Origin: Syntrophomonas sp.
GTDB taxonomy: Bacteria; Bacillota; Syntrophomonadia; Syntrophomonadales; Syntrophomonadaceae
Direction of reading: 5' to 3'
Length of the DNA stretch: 64,000 bases
Assembly (NCBI GenBank): GCA_016841245.1
Contig: JAENZN010000005.1
Span: forward strand, 62,001 to 126,000
Part shown: one piece after another, positions 43,522-53,499 of the stretch
How positions within the stretch are numbered: position 1 is the stretch's first letter
Layout of the letters: every line of letters starts with the position of its first letter
Made by a program: the position numbers and the translations under genes
The notes under the pieces: model-generated
What the model was told of the DNA's origin: nothing
The model's database searches: none
The model's input: only the letters and a program-made list of their open reading frames with translations

Positions 43522-43738
43522 ATGCAAGCTGATAACCATATGGTTAATTTGTCCCGCGGAGAAGTCTGCTGGTCATCTGAGTTCAGTGGTGGTCTATTGG
43601 CTAAGGGGTATGCATTATCTTTGATGGTGTACAAAAACGATGAAACAGCAATGTGCCAGTTAGTGTACACGTGTCTCTCAGCTTGCACCCTATCTAGATA
43701 TTAAAAGACGCAGTCCGGGGGACGGTGTCTTTTTTTAT
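43522..43738 (+). ncRNA. Candidate structured small RNA, about 210 nt (6S-like?)
   Basis: A good promoter lies just upstream, and an intrinsic terminator ends it (43705-43738: AGACGCAGTCC/GGACGGTGTCT, then TTTTTTTAT). The 5' TGCAAGCTGA (43523-43532) is perfectly complementary to TCAGCTTGCA (43678-43687), closing a long rod. Inside are AACCATATGGTT and GTGTAC/GTACAC pairings. Size, closing helix and own terminator recall 6S RNA, but I cannot confirm that family. A 60-codon frame across it lacks a ribosome site. Confidence 0.5.
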
Positions 43739-44063
43739 ATACTTTATGAAAGCGTATGGATGATTCAATCGTTATATTAAATAAGAAAACAGCTTGGGGA
43801 TGAAGTCTTAAGGTTAGCGCAGGGGTTAAGGCGATTCGAAGAGCGGGGATTTAACTTTTCTAATCACTAAGCGCAAGACCACTCAGCTAACTTACATTTA
43901 AGAGCTAAGACCGGCCTCAAGCTTTATTAAGCCTTCAGCCCCCCTCAGTCATTTTTCATGAGTGATTGTGGCCGCGGCCATGGGGGGTTAAGATGGAACA
44001 AGCTTCCTGTGATAATAAGAATAATCCTTAATAGACTACTGGTTAATAAGCCTGGGGAGGGAT
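43739..44063. other. Spacer without recognised gene
   Basis: Contains a GC-rich inverted stretch GGCCGCGGCC near 43970. 'GGAGGGATATG' at its end is the ribosome site of the next gene. Confidence 0.35.
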
Positions 44064-45683
44064 ATGATGTCGAAGAGCAATTATGATCTGCTGCTGCAGA
44101 TAGACGAAATTTTATTGAACAAATCACTGGCCGCCCTGTATTACTCTGGTTTCCTGGCCCTGGAGGGAGAATACAGTTTTGTAGAAGGCATTCCCGCAAG
44201 CCTGCATGATTTCACCAAATTTTCTTATAAGATCCGCATGAAAAATGAACCTTTGATAGACTTAAGAGGAAGAGATCAGGTTTATATCAAGTTCATGGTG
44301 GAGTTAAAACTTGTTGTCCTGACCGGGATTGTATTGGAATTTGATGCCTCTTTCTATGCTTACACCAAAATTGTATTTGATGCGATTAACAGGAAAATGA
44401 TCTTCGATTTAAGCAATGCCAGGATCACCGACTTATATATCAATGATACCTATCGCTTTCATAAAAAATTCATAGATAATATCAATGAAGTGCTGGCAGT
44501 CTTATTGTCAGCCTATCTGACCGAAGATCGCCAAACCATTGAAATCCCCCTGATCCTTCAACAGTTGGAACTTCCTATGATGCCTGCCGGCAATGCTTAC
44601 GAATTGCCAGTCAGAATGGGGGATGTATTAATCTATAATAATCGCCTGCTGATTATGGGGATCAACTTTTTTAACGAGGCTGCCGAGGACATATCTGATA
44701 TGCAGGATTTAAGCGGCGGCAATGAGCTATATATCAACTTAAAAGAGCAAACCCTGAAAGAGGTTTTTGATTTCTGGTGGGATAACACCGAATATGAAAA
44801 ATGTGAAGACTTTTCCGGAAGTTTTCCCATCAACAGCGATTCCTGGTGGGAAAAGAGCGTTGATATCCTTGCCCGGCTGGTCAGCCTGGGATTTATTGAA
44901 ACAAAAACCAGTTACGATAATCTGTTATGTAATTATGATGGTCTGGTCCAAGTGCTGGAAAAGCCTGACTTCGAGTTCGGTGAGGGGAACAAAGTACTTC
45001 TCAATTCGCTGAAGATCCAGGTTCGGTTTAAAGCATCGTTCACCGCTGAGGTGATCAAGGATATTAAACTTGATACCAGTTCTTTCATCCCCGATCGGCT
45101 TACCCCCTGGGAGGATGATAAGCTGTTGAAACATCGGGAGGAATCCAAAGAGATATTAAATCTGGAGCAAGAGTTGGAGCTGTACATATCCCAGGCAGAG
45201 GGAATCATCAAGCTGAATGAGAACAGTAATCTGGTGATAGAAATTGTTAAAGCCGATATTAATATCGAAATGGGGGATAAGTGGTACCATAATCTGTCCG
45301 AAAAGGCTGTTAATTATATAATAGACCTGCTGGAGCAGAAGGTTCTGGAAAAAATCCCGGATCTGGTCATTTCCCCCAACCTGCTTTTATCCCGGCAGGA
45401 ATTAGCAGGCTATACCATGCAGGTCTCCACCCATTACATCTCTTTTGATAATGATGAACTGGCCCTGACTTTGAATATAGGTATAAACGAACTTATGAGC
45501 AAGGCGGTACCGGTTCCTATGTATATCGCCAACCAACGCACTAAAAAGATTCATAGCTTTGACTGCCCATCTATTGAAGATATCGAGATGGAAAACCGAC
45601 TCGGTTTTTATGTGCTTTATGAAGCATTGAAAGAGGGTTACTCGGCCTGCCAGGCGTGCATCGGCGCCAGCAAGCTGCTTTAA
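44064..45683 (+). CDS. Large paralogous protein 1, TULIP/P47-like with C-terminal Ada-like metal motif
   Basis: 539 residues, no signal peptide or membrane helix. Starts 'SNYDLLLQIDEILLNKSLAA LYYSGF'-like (split here), a pattern seen in clostridial P47/OrfX-type lipid-binding TULIP proteins, and is otherwise beta-rich with alternating polar and hydrophobic residues. The last 50 residues read 'KIHSFDCPS' ... 'GYSACQACIG': H-x3-C and C-x2-C at the spacing of the Ada/nuclease tail metal site. Strong ribosome site GGGGAGGG. 18 bases from its paralogue. TULIP assignment is inference; the tail motif is seen directly. Confidence 0.55.
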   Translation: MMSKSNYDLLLQIDEILLNKSLAALYYSGFLALEGEYSFVEGIPASLHDFTKFSYKIRMKNEPLIDLRGRDQVYIKFMVELKLVVLTGIVLEFDASFYAYTKIVFDAINRKMIFDLSNARITDLYINDTYRFHKKFIDNINEVLAVLLSAYLTEDRQTIEIPLILQQLELPMMPAGNAYELPVRMGDVLIYNNRLLIMGINFFNEAAEDISDMQDLSGGNELYINLKEQTLKEVFDFWWDNTEYEKCEDFSGSFPINSDSWWEKSVDILARLVSLGFIETKTSYDNLLCNYDGLVQVLEKPDFEFGEGNKVLLNSLKIQVRFKASFTAEVIKDIKLDTSSFIPDRLTPWEDDKLLKHREESKEILNLEQELELYISQAEGIIKLNENSNLVIEIVKADINIEMGDKWYHNLSEKAVNYIIDLLEQKVLEKIPDLVISPNLLLSRQELAGYTMQVSTHYISFDNDELALTLNIGINELMSKAVPVPMYIANQRTKKIHSFDCPSIEDIEMENRLGFYVLYEALKEGYSACQACIGASKLL

Positions 45684-45701
45684 AGGGGAGGAGAGGAGAA
45701 C

Positions 45702-47390
45702 ATGAAATCAGCCGGTTACGATATAGTAGTCTTATTGAATGAAAAATTTTTGAATCAAGTCACCGGAGCTTTATTCTACAATGGTTTTCTGAGAATCAAT
45801 GGCTCTGTAAAATTATACGAGGAGCTGGACCAGGAAAGCCTGGATAAGATACCGGAGAGCTTGTATCGCTTTATGCTCATCAATTACCGGATGAAGCTGA
45901 ATTATGAACCTTCCATTGACTTCCTTCCCCCGGTCAGTCCGGATGATCCTGCCCGAGTAAGGATACATACTGCCCTGCGGGTTTATTTCTGGCTCTGGGA
46001 CGGACTGGAAATTAAATTTGATGCCAATGTGTCCCTGGTAGCAGGAGTGGAAATAGATAGCAAGACCAATCAGATGATGATAGATTTTGCTCATTCCGAT
46101 ATCGAGGCACTGGCCGTGAAATACCGGTATAGTATGGAGCAAACCGTCACCTTGAAGCTGGACCAGATTATGGAAAATGCGGTTCGGGCCTATCTGAGTG
46201 ACCAGAACAATTGTTTCAGCTTCAACCTGCCCAGCATCAACCCGCTGCTTCCATATATGGATGATATACCGGAGAATTACCTGCCCCTGAGTGTGCGTTC
46301 CATAAAAACCCTGGATGCTACCACTTTGGCTATGGCTGTCAATGTCCAAATCGATGACTATGAGGGCGGAGACGAACAGCAGTTAAGCAACTTCGCCCGC
46401 AACTGCAGTGCCGCAGTAGCCGTTTCCGAGATTGCCATGTATAAGGTTTATGACTTTTTCTGGGAAAGAACCAACGGGGACAAGTGTTTCAAATTCAAAA
46501 AAAGCTTCGAGAGTGAGACTCTAAATGACGTGGTGAATGTGATCGGCAAAGTGGTAGATATTACCCAGCGCATAGTCACAGAAATCGCTACCCTGGGTTT
46601 TGTGGAAACTCACTTTGAGATGAAGGGTATGAGGTTTGAAGTAGGTGCGGATGTTAAACTTTTGAGCAAACCGGAATTCGATCTGATGCCGGACAACAAA
46701 GTGAAAATAAAGAAGCTAAATACCAATATCATTTTCAGCCTTAAAGTGTTTTTGGATGTTGAATATTCGGTGGAGATCGATCCAACCGGTTGGTTCCCTG
46801 ATATAATACCGGATTACGAAGTAGTGAATGACCGGGTGGAGGTAAAGATCTTTGAAATGCATGTGCCGTTCTTCAATATGCAGTTGAAAAAAGGTGTTGG
46901 TAAGATAGTCCTGGATGATGCCACCAATACTTTGCAGATCAAAATCGAACAGCTGGATCTGTACTGGGATTTCATAGCTTTCACCGACTGCCCGTTTCTG
47001 AATTTTCCGGAATGGCTCTTTAATAAGATACTGGATCTGTGTGAATCAAGCATAGCCGATGCAATTCCCCCGATAGTTGTGACTCCATCTTTCACGGTGG
47101 ACGTTCCTCTGGTGGACTGGGATCTTAAAATTGAAGGCAAAAAGCTGACCATCGATCCTGATGAAGTGACTCTGGCAGCTGATATATACTTTGCAGAACT
47201 AAAAAAGGATATTCCTCATGTGCCCAAGTACATAGTCAATATTAATAATAGGGAGATACACAAGATAGGCTGCGATTCACTGATGGATACCTATGAAGAG
47301 CACCAGCGCGGTTATCATCTCTTAAATGATGCGGTAAACCGGGGCTATGACGGATGTAAACGTTGCCTGCCCGCTTATCATACTAAGTAA
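45702..47390 (+). CDS. Large paralogous protein 2, TULIP/P47-like with C-terminal Ada-like metal motif
   Basis: 562 residues, same layout as its neighbour: 'GYDIVVLLNEKFLNQVTGAL' plus 'FYNGFL' at the N-terminus, 'AVSEIAMYKVYDFFWE' matching 'LKEVFDFWWDNTEYEKC' in paralogue 1, 'TLGFVETHFE' matching 'SLGFIETKTS', and the tail 'EIHKIGCDS' ... 'GYDGCKRCLP'. Identity between the two is low overall, so the duplication is old. GGGGAGGAGAGG precedes the ATG. The pair is probably co-transcribed and may form a heteromer. Function unknown; lipid binding is only suggested by the fold guess. Confidence 0.55.
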   Translation: MKSAGYDIVVLLNEKFLNQVTGALFYNGFLRINGSVKLYEELDQESLDKIPESLYRFMLINYRMKLNYEPSIDFLPPVSPDDPARVRIHTALRVYFWLWDGLEIKFDANVSLVAGVEIDSKTNQMMIDFAHSDIEALAVKYRYSMEQTVTLKLDQIMENAVRAYLSDQNNCFSFNLPSINPLLPYMDDIPENYLPLSVRSIKTLDATTLAMAVNVQIDDYEGGDEQQLSNFARNCSAAVAVSEIAMYKVYDFFWERTNGDKCFKFKKSFESETLNDVVNVIGKVVDITQRIVTEIATLGFVETHFEMKGMRFEVGADVKLLSKPEFDLMPDNKVKIKKLNTNIIFSLKVFLDVEYSVEIDPTGWFPDIIPDYEVVNDRVEVKIFEMHVPFFNMQLKKGVGKIVLDDATNTLQIKIEQLDLYWDFIAFTDCPFLNFPEWLFNKILDLCESSIADAIPPIVVTPSFTVDVPLVDWDLKIEGKKLTIDPDEVTLAADIYFAELKKDIPHVPKYIVNINNREIHKIGCDSLMDTYEEHQRGYHLLNDAVNRGYDGCKRCLPAYHTK

Positions 47391-47494
47391 TGGGGTCTGG
47401 TTTAGTCCTGAATACAGGTTGGAAAAGCTGCTATAAAGAGGATAGTGTTTTTCATATAAAAGAAACTGGCTTCTGATTCATAGCAGAGGGGGAG

Positions 47495-48199
47495 TTGGTT
47501 CTGCTGAAAAAAGCCATCATAGCGCTACTGCTCATCTTTTTGATATTGATATTCGCTGGTAATGACATTCTTAATATGAGTATGGGACAGGATGTCGTAG
47601 CCAGTTTGGAGGGACGAATATTCTTCCTGCAACGGGAACAAGGCGTGTTGAATTTGTATGCTGCTGATGCCCAACTAACAAATATAAAGCTTGTTTACAG
47701 CCATAGAGGCCAAGGAGAAGAGAACGAGAATATAATCGAATACTGCTATGATAAGTCAAGAGATGAAATCAGCTTTATGGCTATGAAAGGTGGAAATTGG
47801 GGATTATTCTCTATCAAGATCGGTGAGGAAAGCCCTCGTTTTATTAGAGAAAATGAATCGTGGCCGAAAGATTTTCAAGCTTACGTAAAGCCGGAACTCA
47901 CAGGTATTAAAGCAATCAACAAAAGGGGATCTCTGTATCTATCTGGAAACGGGGAAGAAATCGAGTTGAAGCATTACTACGGCATTTATGACAGTAAATT
48001 TTCCTCTGGTTATTTCCCCTTGGGTTTTTCACCTGATGGCAAATATCTTCTGTACAGTTGGAATGGACATTTGACCCCTGTGGGAGCAGTCTTGGAATGT
48101 CTGCTGCAAGGGACTGAAGATAGCGTATACATAATTGATTTGGAAAGCTGTAAAAGTAACTATTACATTGCTGGGCAAAAAGTTCAGTGGATCAAATAG
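47495..48199 (+). CDS. Membrane-anchored beta-propeller-like protein (PD40 type)
   Basis: About 234 residues. One N-terminal membrane segment (KKAIIALLLIFLILIFAG), then repeated short strands ending in 'GRIFFLQREQGVLNLYAAD', 'ISFMAMKGGNWGLFSIKI' and 'GFSPDGKYLLYSWNG', the last a typical WD40-like PD40 motif. TTG at 47495 abuts the ribosome site AGAGGGGGAG; a CTG at 47504 has better spacing. Located about 100 bases after the paralogue pair, same strand; functional link unknown. Confidence 0.55.
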   Translation: MVLLKKAIIALLLIFLILIFAGNDILNMSMGQDVVASLEGRIFFLQREQGVLNLYAADAQLTNIKLVYSHRGQGEENENIIEYCYDKSRDEISFMAMKGGNWGLFSIKIGEESPRFIRENESWPKDFQAYVKPELTGIKAINKRGSLYLSGNGEEIELKHYYGIYDSKFSSGYFPLGFSPDGKYLLYSWNGHLTPVGAVLECLLQGTEDSVYIIDLESCKSNYYIAGQKVQWIK

Positions 48200-48417
48200 A
48201 AGTAACCTGCCATTATTCTCTCACTGGCCATATTAGTATGGGTAACTTCGTTAAATGAATAGCTATATTTATCCCGTTTTGGTCCCTGCTAATCCTGTAA
48301 CAGCTTTTTAACATATTCTCTTCGTTCCTACAATATGAATGCTGTGATGAGTGGTATCTGGTCGGCAACGGAATTTATTAACTCAGCTCCGTTGTTACAA
48401 TATTGGAGGCATAATTA

Positions 48418-49539
48418 ATGAAAATTTCGGAGTTTAAACTGGAAAGATTTTTTGCCAGGTATGAATTTGAGGCTCCTTATTTAATGTGCTGTTCTGATTG
48501 TGAATCCTGGACAATCCAGGAATTGCTGGCTTTTGATTCTGGTAACATGGAACGCTTAATTAATATGGGATTGGGTTATACGGAATCCAGGGGAAACCCG
48601 GCTTTGCGGCAGCAGATCGCCTCGCTTTACCGGCATATTGATGCTGAGCAGGTGCTGGTCTTCTGTGGAGCTGAAGAAGCTGTATTTTTGTATATGCAGG
48701 CAGTATTATCACCCGGGGATCACGTTATAGTGCAGGCTCCAGCTTATCAATCTCTACTTGAAATCCCAGCGGCCATGGGCTGCCGGGTGGATAAATGGGA
48801 GATGAAGCGACTGGACGGACAGTGGGGAATAGATCTGGAAGAGCTCAAAGATTTGCTTACCGAGAAAACCAGGGCGATTATCATTAACACCCCCCACAAT
48901 CCTACCGGATATCTAATATCAGAACAGGAAATGCAGGAAATCGTCAAGATAGCCTGGGAAAGGGATATTCATCTCTTTGTGGATGAAGTTTATAAGTATC
49001 TGGAGTATGACCTGCATAAACAGGTGCCCTGGGGCTGTGACCTGTATGAAAAGGCGGTTTCCCTGGGAGTAATGTCAAAATCCTTTGGGCTGGCCGGACT
49101 GCGTATCGGTTGGGTGGCCACCAGAGATCAAGACGTGTACCGGACTCTGGCAGGATTGAAGGATTATACGACTATATGCTCCAGCGGTCCTTCTGAATTA
49201 TTGTCTATGATGGCTCTGGAAAACAGGGAACAGATCATAAACCGCAACCGTAAAATTATCATCGAAAATTTAAAACTGCTGGATGAATTTTTCAAGCAAT
49301 ATGATGAGATATTTTCCTGGTATCGACCAGGTGCGGGACCGATAGCCTTTCCGGCCTTTCGGGGAGGGCTGGATGCTGAAATAATGGGCCAGGATTTACT
49401 GAAGCATACCGGAGTTTTGATTCTGCCTGGCCGGGTCTATGATTATGATCATCAGCATTTCAGGATCGGTTTCGGCAGAAAGGATTTCGCAAATTGTCTT
49501 AGCAGGTTTGAACAATATGTAAAAGAAAGACTGCTATGA
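48418..49539 (+). CDS. PLP-dependent aminotransferase, class I/II
   Basis: 373 residues, fold type I. 'YTESRGNPALRQQIASLY', 'GAEEAVFLYMQAVLSPGD', 'NTPHNPTGYLIS', Asp in 'FVDEVYKYLEY', PLP Lys in 'MSKSFGLAGLRIGW' and Arg in 'FRIGFGRKDF'. Substrate not clear; the sequence is of the Ib-like aspartate/aromatic group often annotated only as aminotransferase. TTGGAGGCATAATT precedes the ATG. Isolated, convergent with the ABC transporter genes. Confidence 0.88.
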   Translation: MKISEFKLERFFARYEFEAPYLMCCSDCESWTIQELLAFDSGNMERLINMGLGYTESRGNPALRQQIASLYRHIDAEQVLVFCGAEEAVFLYMQAVLSPGDHVIVQAPAYQSLLEIPAAMGCRVDKWEMKRLDGQWGIDLEELKDLLTEKTRAIIINTPHNPTGYLISEQEMQEIVKIAWERDIHLFVDEVYKYLEYDLHKQVPWGCDLYEKAVSLGVMSKSFGLAGLRIGWVATRDQDVYRTLAGLKDYTTICSSGPSELLSMMALENREQIINRNRKIIIENLKLLDEFFKQYDEIFSWYRPGAGPIAFPAFRGGLDAEIMGQDLLKHTGVLILPGRVYDYDHQHFRIGFGRKDFANCLSRFEQYVKERLL

Positions 49540-49606
49540 AAAATTTTCGCAGAGCACTCTTTTCGATGATATTCGTGGGCACCGTAAAAACTGGATTAGG
49601 TTCTCA

Positions 49607-50563
49607 TTATATAACTAGAGTATTTTCCCCGGAAAATGAAAGGAATACCACATCGTCCGGTTTCCAGCCTTTGTCTTCAGGTGAAGGCACGTCGACTTCA
49701 ACAATACCATCACTTACCCTGACCAGGTAAGTAGTATAAGCCCCGGTAAACTGCTTCTGGGTTATAGTTCCTGGGGTGGACCCTGATACATCAGATATTT
49801 GAATTTGCTCCGGCCTTACCGCAAGTAACCCTTGTTTCTCACCACCTATAAAGTTTATCCTTCCTATAAATTCGGCTACAAATCTGCTGGCAGGTGAATT
49901 ATAGACGGTATTCGGGGTACCTACCTGTTCAATTCGACCGTTGTTCATAACAGCGATACGGTCGGATATACTCAATGCTTCCTCCTGATCATGGGTAACA
50001 TAGAGCGTGGTTATACCCAGCTCAGTCTGCAGATGCCTGATTTCTTTACGCATTTGCAGACGGAGTTTAGCATCTAAATTGCTCAAAGGTTCATCCAGCA
50101 GTAATACCTTGGGATTCATAACCAGTGCCCGAGCAAGAGCAACCCGCTGCTGTTCACCACCGGATAATTGCTGTATAGATTTATTTTTATACGGTTTCAG
50201 CCCTACCAACTCCAGCATATGTTCCCCTTGTACCAGCATCTCGTTTTTCCCTAACTTTTTAAATTTTAGTCCATAGCAGATATTTTGGATTACGTTCATA
50301 TGGGGAAACAGCGCATAACTCTGAAATACAGTAGCAGTGGGTCTGAGATTGGCTGGAACTGAGCTTATATCATTGCCTTCCAATATAACCTTTCCATGAT
50401 CCGGAGCAATAAAACCACCGACCATTCTTAGGGTGGTAGTTTTGCCGCAGCCGGAAGGTCCCAGAATAGACAGCAGCTCGCCTTGGTTAACCTCCAGGTG
50501 CAAATTATCTACCGCGGTAATATTAGGGTATCGCTTACCTAATTCCTTCAATTGCAGATACAT
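49607..50563 (-). CDS. ABC importer ATP-binding protein (Fe3+/putrescine-like)
   Basis: 318 residues. Walker A 'GPSGCGKTTTLRMVGGF', signature 'LSGGEQQRVALARALVM', Walker B 'LLLDEPLSNLDAKLR' and H-loop 'YVTHDQEEA', then a C-terminal TOBE domain ('LLAVRPEQIQISD'). CysA/FbpC type. Its start overlaps the permease 3' end by 29 bases. Powers the importer encoded with it. Confidence 0.93.
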   Translation of the reverse strand: MYLQLKELGKRYPNITAVDNLHLEVNQGELLSILGPSGCGKTTTLRMVGGFIAPDHGKVILEGNDISSVPANLRPTATVFQSYALFPHMNVIQNICYGLKFKKLGKNEMLVQGEHMLELVGLKPYKNKSIQQLSGGEQQRVALARALVMNPKVLLLDEPLSNLDAKLRLQMRKEIRHLQTELGITTLYVTHDQEEALSISDRIAVMNNGRIEQVGTPNTVYNSPASRFVAEFIGRINFIGGEKQGLLAVRPEQIQISDVSGSTPGTITQKQFTGAYTTYLVRVSDGIVEVDVPSPEDKGWKPDDVVFLSFSGENTLVI

Positions 50564-52235
50564 AGGTTCCCTCCATTTTTTCGCTGTCTTTATATCTTTG
50601 CGGCCGCAGAATGAAATATGAAAAAGCCAGATTAACAGCCAGGGTAACGATTATTATCATATTGGCAATGACCGCACTGACTCCTATCTGCCCGGTTTTT
50701 ATGGCATTAAACATCTGTACCGTAGCCACTTCAGAACCAGGTACCACTAGAAATATTATAGCTCCGATAGTGGTCATAGTTGTTGTAAAAGTATTTATGA
50801 ATCCGATCAGAAAAGCAGGTTTTAGTGAAGGTAAGATTACATCCTTAAAGGTAGATATTTCATCGGCTCCCAGGTCACGGGCTCCATACTCTGTTTCCGG
50901 GTTCAGCTGGGTAAGAACTGCGGTGCCTGCCTTGGTACTGATAGGCAGTTGGCGGTAAATGCAGTTAACAATTACTATAAAAACTGTGCCCGTCAGTATC
51001 AGTGGTTTATCATGAAATGCCAGCACATAGGCTATCCCCAGAAACGGCCCGGGTATCATATAGGGCAGAGTAGCCAGGAAATCTAAAATCCTATAACCCG
51101 GGAACTTCTTTCTTTCTACCATATAGGCAATGATCATCCCTATTAAACTGCCGGCCAGGGCTGCGATCAGGGCATATTCCAGGCTGCGGGCAAAAGCCAG
51201 CAGCTGACCTATTCCCAGGGCCTGAATGTGTTTCATACTGAAAGTGAAATCCACCCCCCAGGTTTTAGCAAAAGCTCCCCAGAGTATGGTGGCATACTGC
51301 AGCAGCTGGAAAAGAATAAAAGACCAGGTTACCAATGCCAGGACATGATTGATCCACCTGGATAGTGCCAGTGAACTGTCACTGCCAACCCGCAGGGAGA
51401 AATATTCTGAATTCTCTACCACCCGACGGTAGATAACGAACATCAGAAGGGCTGGTATCATCAACAGGGTCCCCATGGCAGCAGCCCGGGGCAGATTATA
51501 TAATCCGATTACGTTTAAATACGCCTCCGTAGCCAGTACGGTAAAATTACCTCCGATAATTATTGGCGTACCGAAATCGGCCAGAGATTGTATAAAACTT
51601 ATTAAAACGGCGGCAATGATTCCAGGTTTGGCCAGGGGTATAGTGATTTTTAGCAGGGTACTCAGACTGCCTGCTCCCAGGTCCAGGGAAGCCTGCTCCA
51701 GGCTTTTATCGATCCCCCGTAAGACTCCCAGGATAATCAATGCTGCCAGGGAGGCGTGACTCAAGGTTTGCATTAATACTACCCCATGCCATCCGTAAGG
51801 GTTAATGCTCAGACCCAGCAGGTAATAGGTGATAATCCCCCTGCGGCCAAAGAGCATGATATAGGATAATGCAGATACAAAAGGAGGTGAAATCATAGTT
51901 AAGAGCAGTACGGCAAAAACCGTCTTTTTGCCACGATTCCCCGAATGGGTAATAAATAAGGCTACGAACAGGCCGAGAGTTACGGCCAGCACAGTCGAAG
52001 ATGCGGATACCAATATGCTGTTCAAAAGCAGCTGTCTATTTTCGGTAAAAAGCTGGATATACTGTCCAAAGGTGAAATTTCCGCCGTAATATACGCTTTT
52101 TACCAGTATCGCTATCGTGGGCCACAGTATAAATAGTATAACACTGGCAGCTATTAAGACGTAGATAAGACCGGCTATAAAATCAGAAAAAGAGGTGCCT
52201 TTAAAAGACACCCCTTGTTTAATTTTATTCACCAT
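50535..52235 (-). CDS. ABC importer permease, two fused BPD modules (FbpB-like)
   Basis: 566 residues from the ATG at 52235 (MVNKIKQ), with 11-12 helices and two copies of the permease EAA loop: 'EQASLDLGAGSLSTLLKITI' and 'TEYGARDLGADEISTFKDVI'. Such double-length permeases serve iron(III) or 2-aminoethylphosphonate uptake. The start overlaps the binding-protein stop by 11 bases, so translation is coupled. Confidence 0.92.
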   Translation of the reverse strand: MVNKIKQGVSFKGTSFSDFIAGLIYVLIAASVILFILWPTIAILVKSVYYGGNFTFGQYIQLFTENRQLLLNSILVSASSTVLAVTLGLFVALFITHSGNRGKKTVFAVLLLTMISPPFVSALSYIMLFGRRGIITYYLLGLSINPYGWHGVVLMQTLSHASLAALIILGVLRGIDKSLEQASLDLGAGSLSTLLKITIPLAKPGIIAAVLISFIQSLADFGTPIIIGGNFTVLATEAYLNVIGLYNLPRAAAMGTLLMIPALLMFVIYRRVVENSEYFSLRVGSDSSLALSRWINHVLALVTWSFILFQLLQYATILWGAFAKTWGVDFTFSMKHIQALGIGQLLAFARSLEYALIAALAGSLIGMIIAYMVERKKFPGYRILDFLATLPYMIPGPFLGIAYVLAFHDKPLILTGTVFIVIVNCIYRQLPISTKAGTAVLTQLNPETEYGARDLGADEISTFKDVILPSLKPAFLIGFINTFTTTMTTIGAIIFLVVPGSEVATVQMFNAIKTGQIGVSAVIANMIIIVTLAVNLAFSYFILRPQRYKDSEKMEGTYVSAIEGIR

Positions 52236-53271
52236 ACTTGGTCTGCCACTGTTCAACCACACTATCCCGTACATTACCAGCTACCACAAAATCTATATCC
52301 TGTAATTTTGCTTCTTTAATTGCAGCCAGACATTCGGGGGGTTCTATTCCTTCACGCACAGGAACTCTGGGGCAGTTATCCCTGAGTATTTCCTGTCCTT
52401 TTTCACTCAAGCACCAGTCCACAAATGCTTTGGCACCTTCCAGGTTTTCCGCTCCCTTTAAAATAGCAACCGGTGAAGGCCACCATGGGGTACCGTCCTG
52501 GGGAAATATAGATACAATCGGATAACCTTCGGCCTTAAGACTTTCGCCGGTGTCAGGGGCAAGACCTACGGTAACTTCACCTAGAGCTGCTTTCTGGGGC
52601 GGTTCACTCCCCCTCTTGGCGTAATACGGTATCTGTTGATTTAATTGATCTATGTATGCCCATCCTTCTTCCTCGCCCATAGATTGAAGAATTCCACTGA
52701 GTATAGTATAAGATGTGCCTGAAATAGATGGGTTAGACATTAATATCTCACCCTTTAACTCGGGTTGAAGCAGATCCTGCCAGGTCTGAGGTGTCTCAAT
52801 CCCAATTTCTTCACAGCGGTCAGTATTGACAATAAAGCTGACTGTTACCAGTGATACACCGGTCCAGTAGCCATCAGGATCAAGATACTTGGCAGGAACA
52901 TGTTCTGCTTCTGGAGACACATAGCTTTCCAGCAGTCCATCATTCTGGGCGGCTATAAAGCTGTCAACTCCACCGCCAAACCAGATATCTCCCAGAGGAT
53001 TTCCCTGTTCAGCCCTGATGCGGGCCAGAACTTCACCGGATGACATATCCAGGTATTCAACTTTAACACCGGTATCAGCTTCAAAGGCCTGGAAAATTTC
53101 ATCTATACCACCATAAGCAACGAACACCTTTAACGTGGTTCCAGTCAGATCAATTATACTTTCCTCAACCGGAGCCGGATCTTCAGTTGCTGTATCAGCT
53201 GAGCCTGCACATCCTGCGAAGCTGAACCCAAAAACGACAATCATTAATAACGCTAGCAGCTTTTTCTTCAT
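52225..53271 (-). CDS. Extracellular solute-binding lipoprotein, iron(III)-type
   Basis: 348 residues from the ATG at 53271, which follows GGGGAGGTTTATC. Lipobox 'FSFAGCAGS'. Family 1 binding protein: 'TTLKVFVAYGGIDEIFQAFE', 'GVKVEYLDMSSGEVLARIRA', 'GNPLGDIWFGGGVDSFIAA'. Similar to FbpA/AfuA and aminoethylphosphonate receptors, so ferric iron is likely but not certain. First gene of the operon. Confidence 0.9.
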   Translation of the reverse strand: MKKKLLALLMIVVFGFSFAGCAGSADTATEDPAPVEESIIDLTGTTLKVFVAYGGIDEIFQAFEADTGVKVEYLDMSSGEVLARIRAEQGNPLGDIWFGGGVDSFIAAQNDGLLESYVSPEAEHVPAKYLDPDGYWTGVSLVTVSFIVNTDRCEEIGIETPQTWQDLLQPELKGEILMSNPSISGTSYTILSGILQSMGEEEGWAYIDQLNQQIPYYAKRGSEPPQKAALGEVTVGLAPDTGESLKAEGYPIVSIFPQDGTPWWPSPVAILKGAENLEGAKAFVDWCLSEKGQEILRDNCPRVPVREGIEPPECLAAIKEAKLQDIDFVVAGNVRDSVVEQWQTKYGE

Positions 53272-53499
53272 GATAAACCTCCCCATAATACTCTTATCCT
53301 AGAGATATAGTTATTGCTGATATACTACCGGCTTCATGAATTGGACAAATATTATACCTGCCCCCCCTCCTATGGCAAAAAACCCTGAATATAGATATTC
53401 ATTAGTTGTTTAGGCAGATGAAAAACCTAAAATCGATTAAAAAACCGTATCATGAATATCCGGTATAGCTTTTATATCAACAAAACTATCAAAAATAAA

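Noticed and set aside
43522-43704. 60-codon plus-strand frame
   Set aside because: No ribosome site, no family, and it coincides with a promoter-to-terminator unit whose ends are complementary, better explained as RNA.
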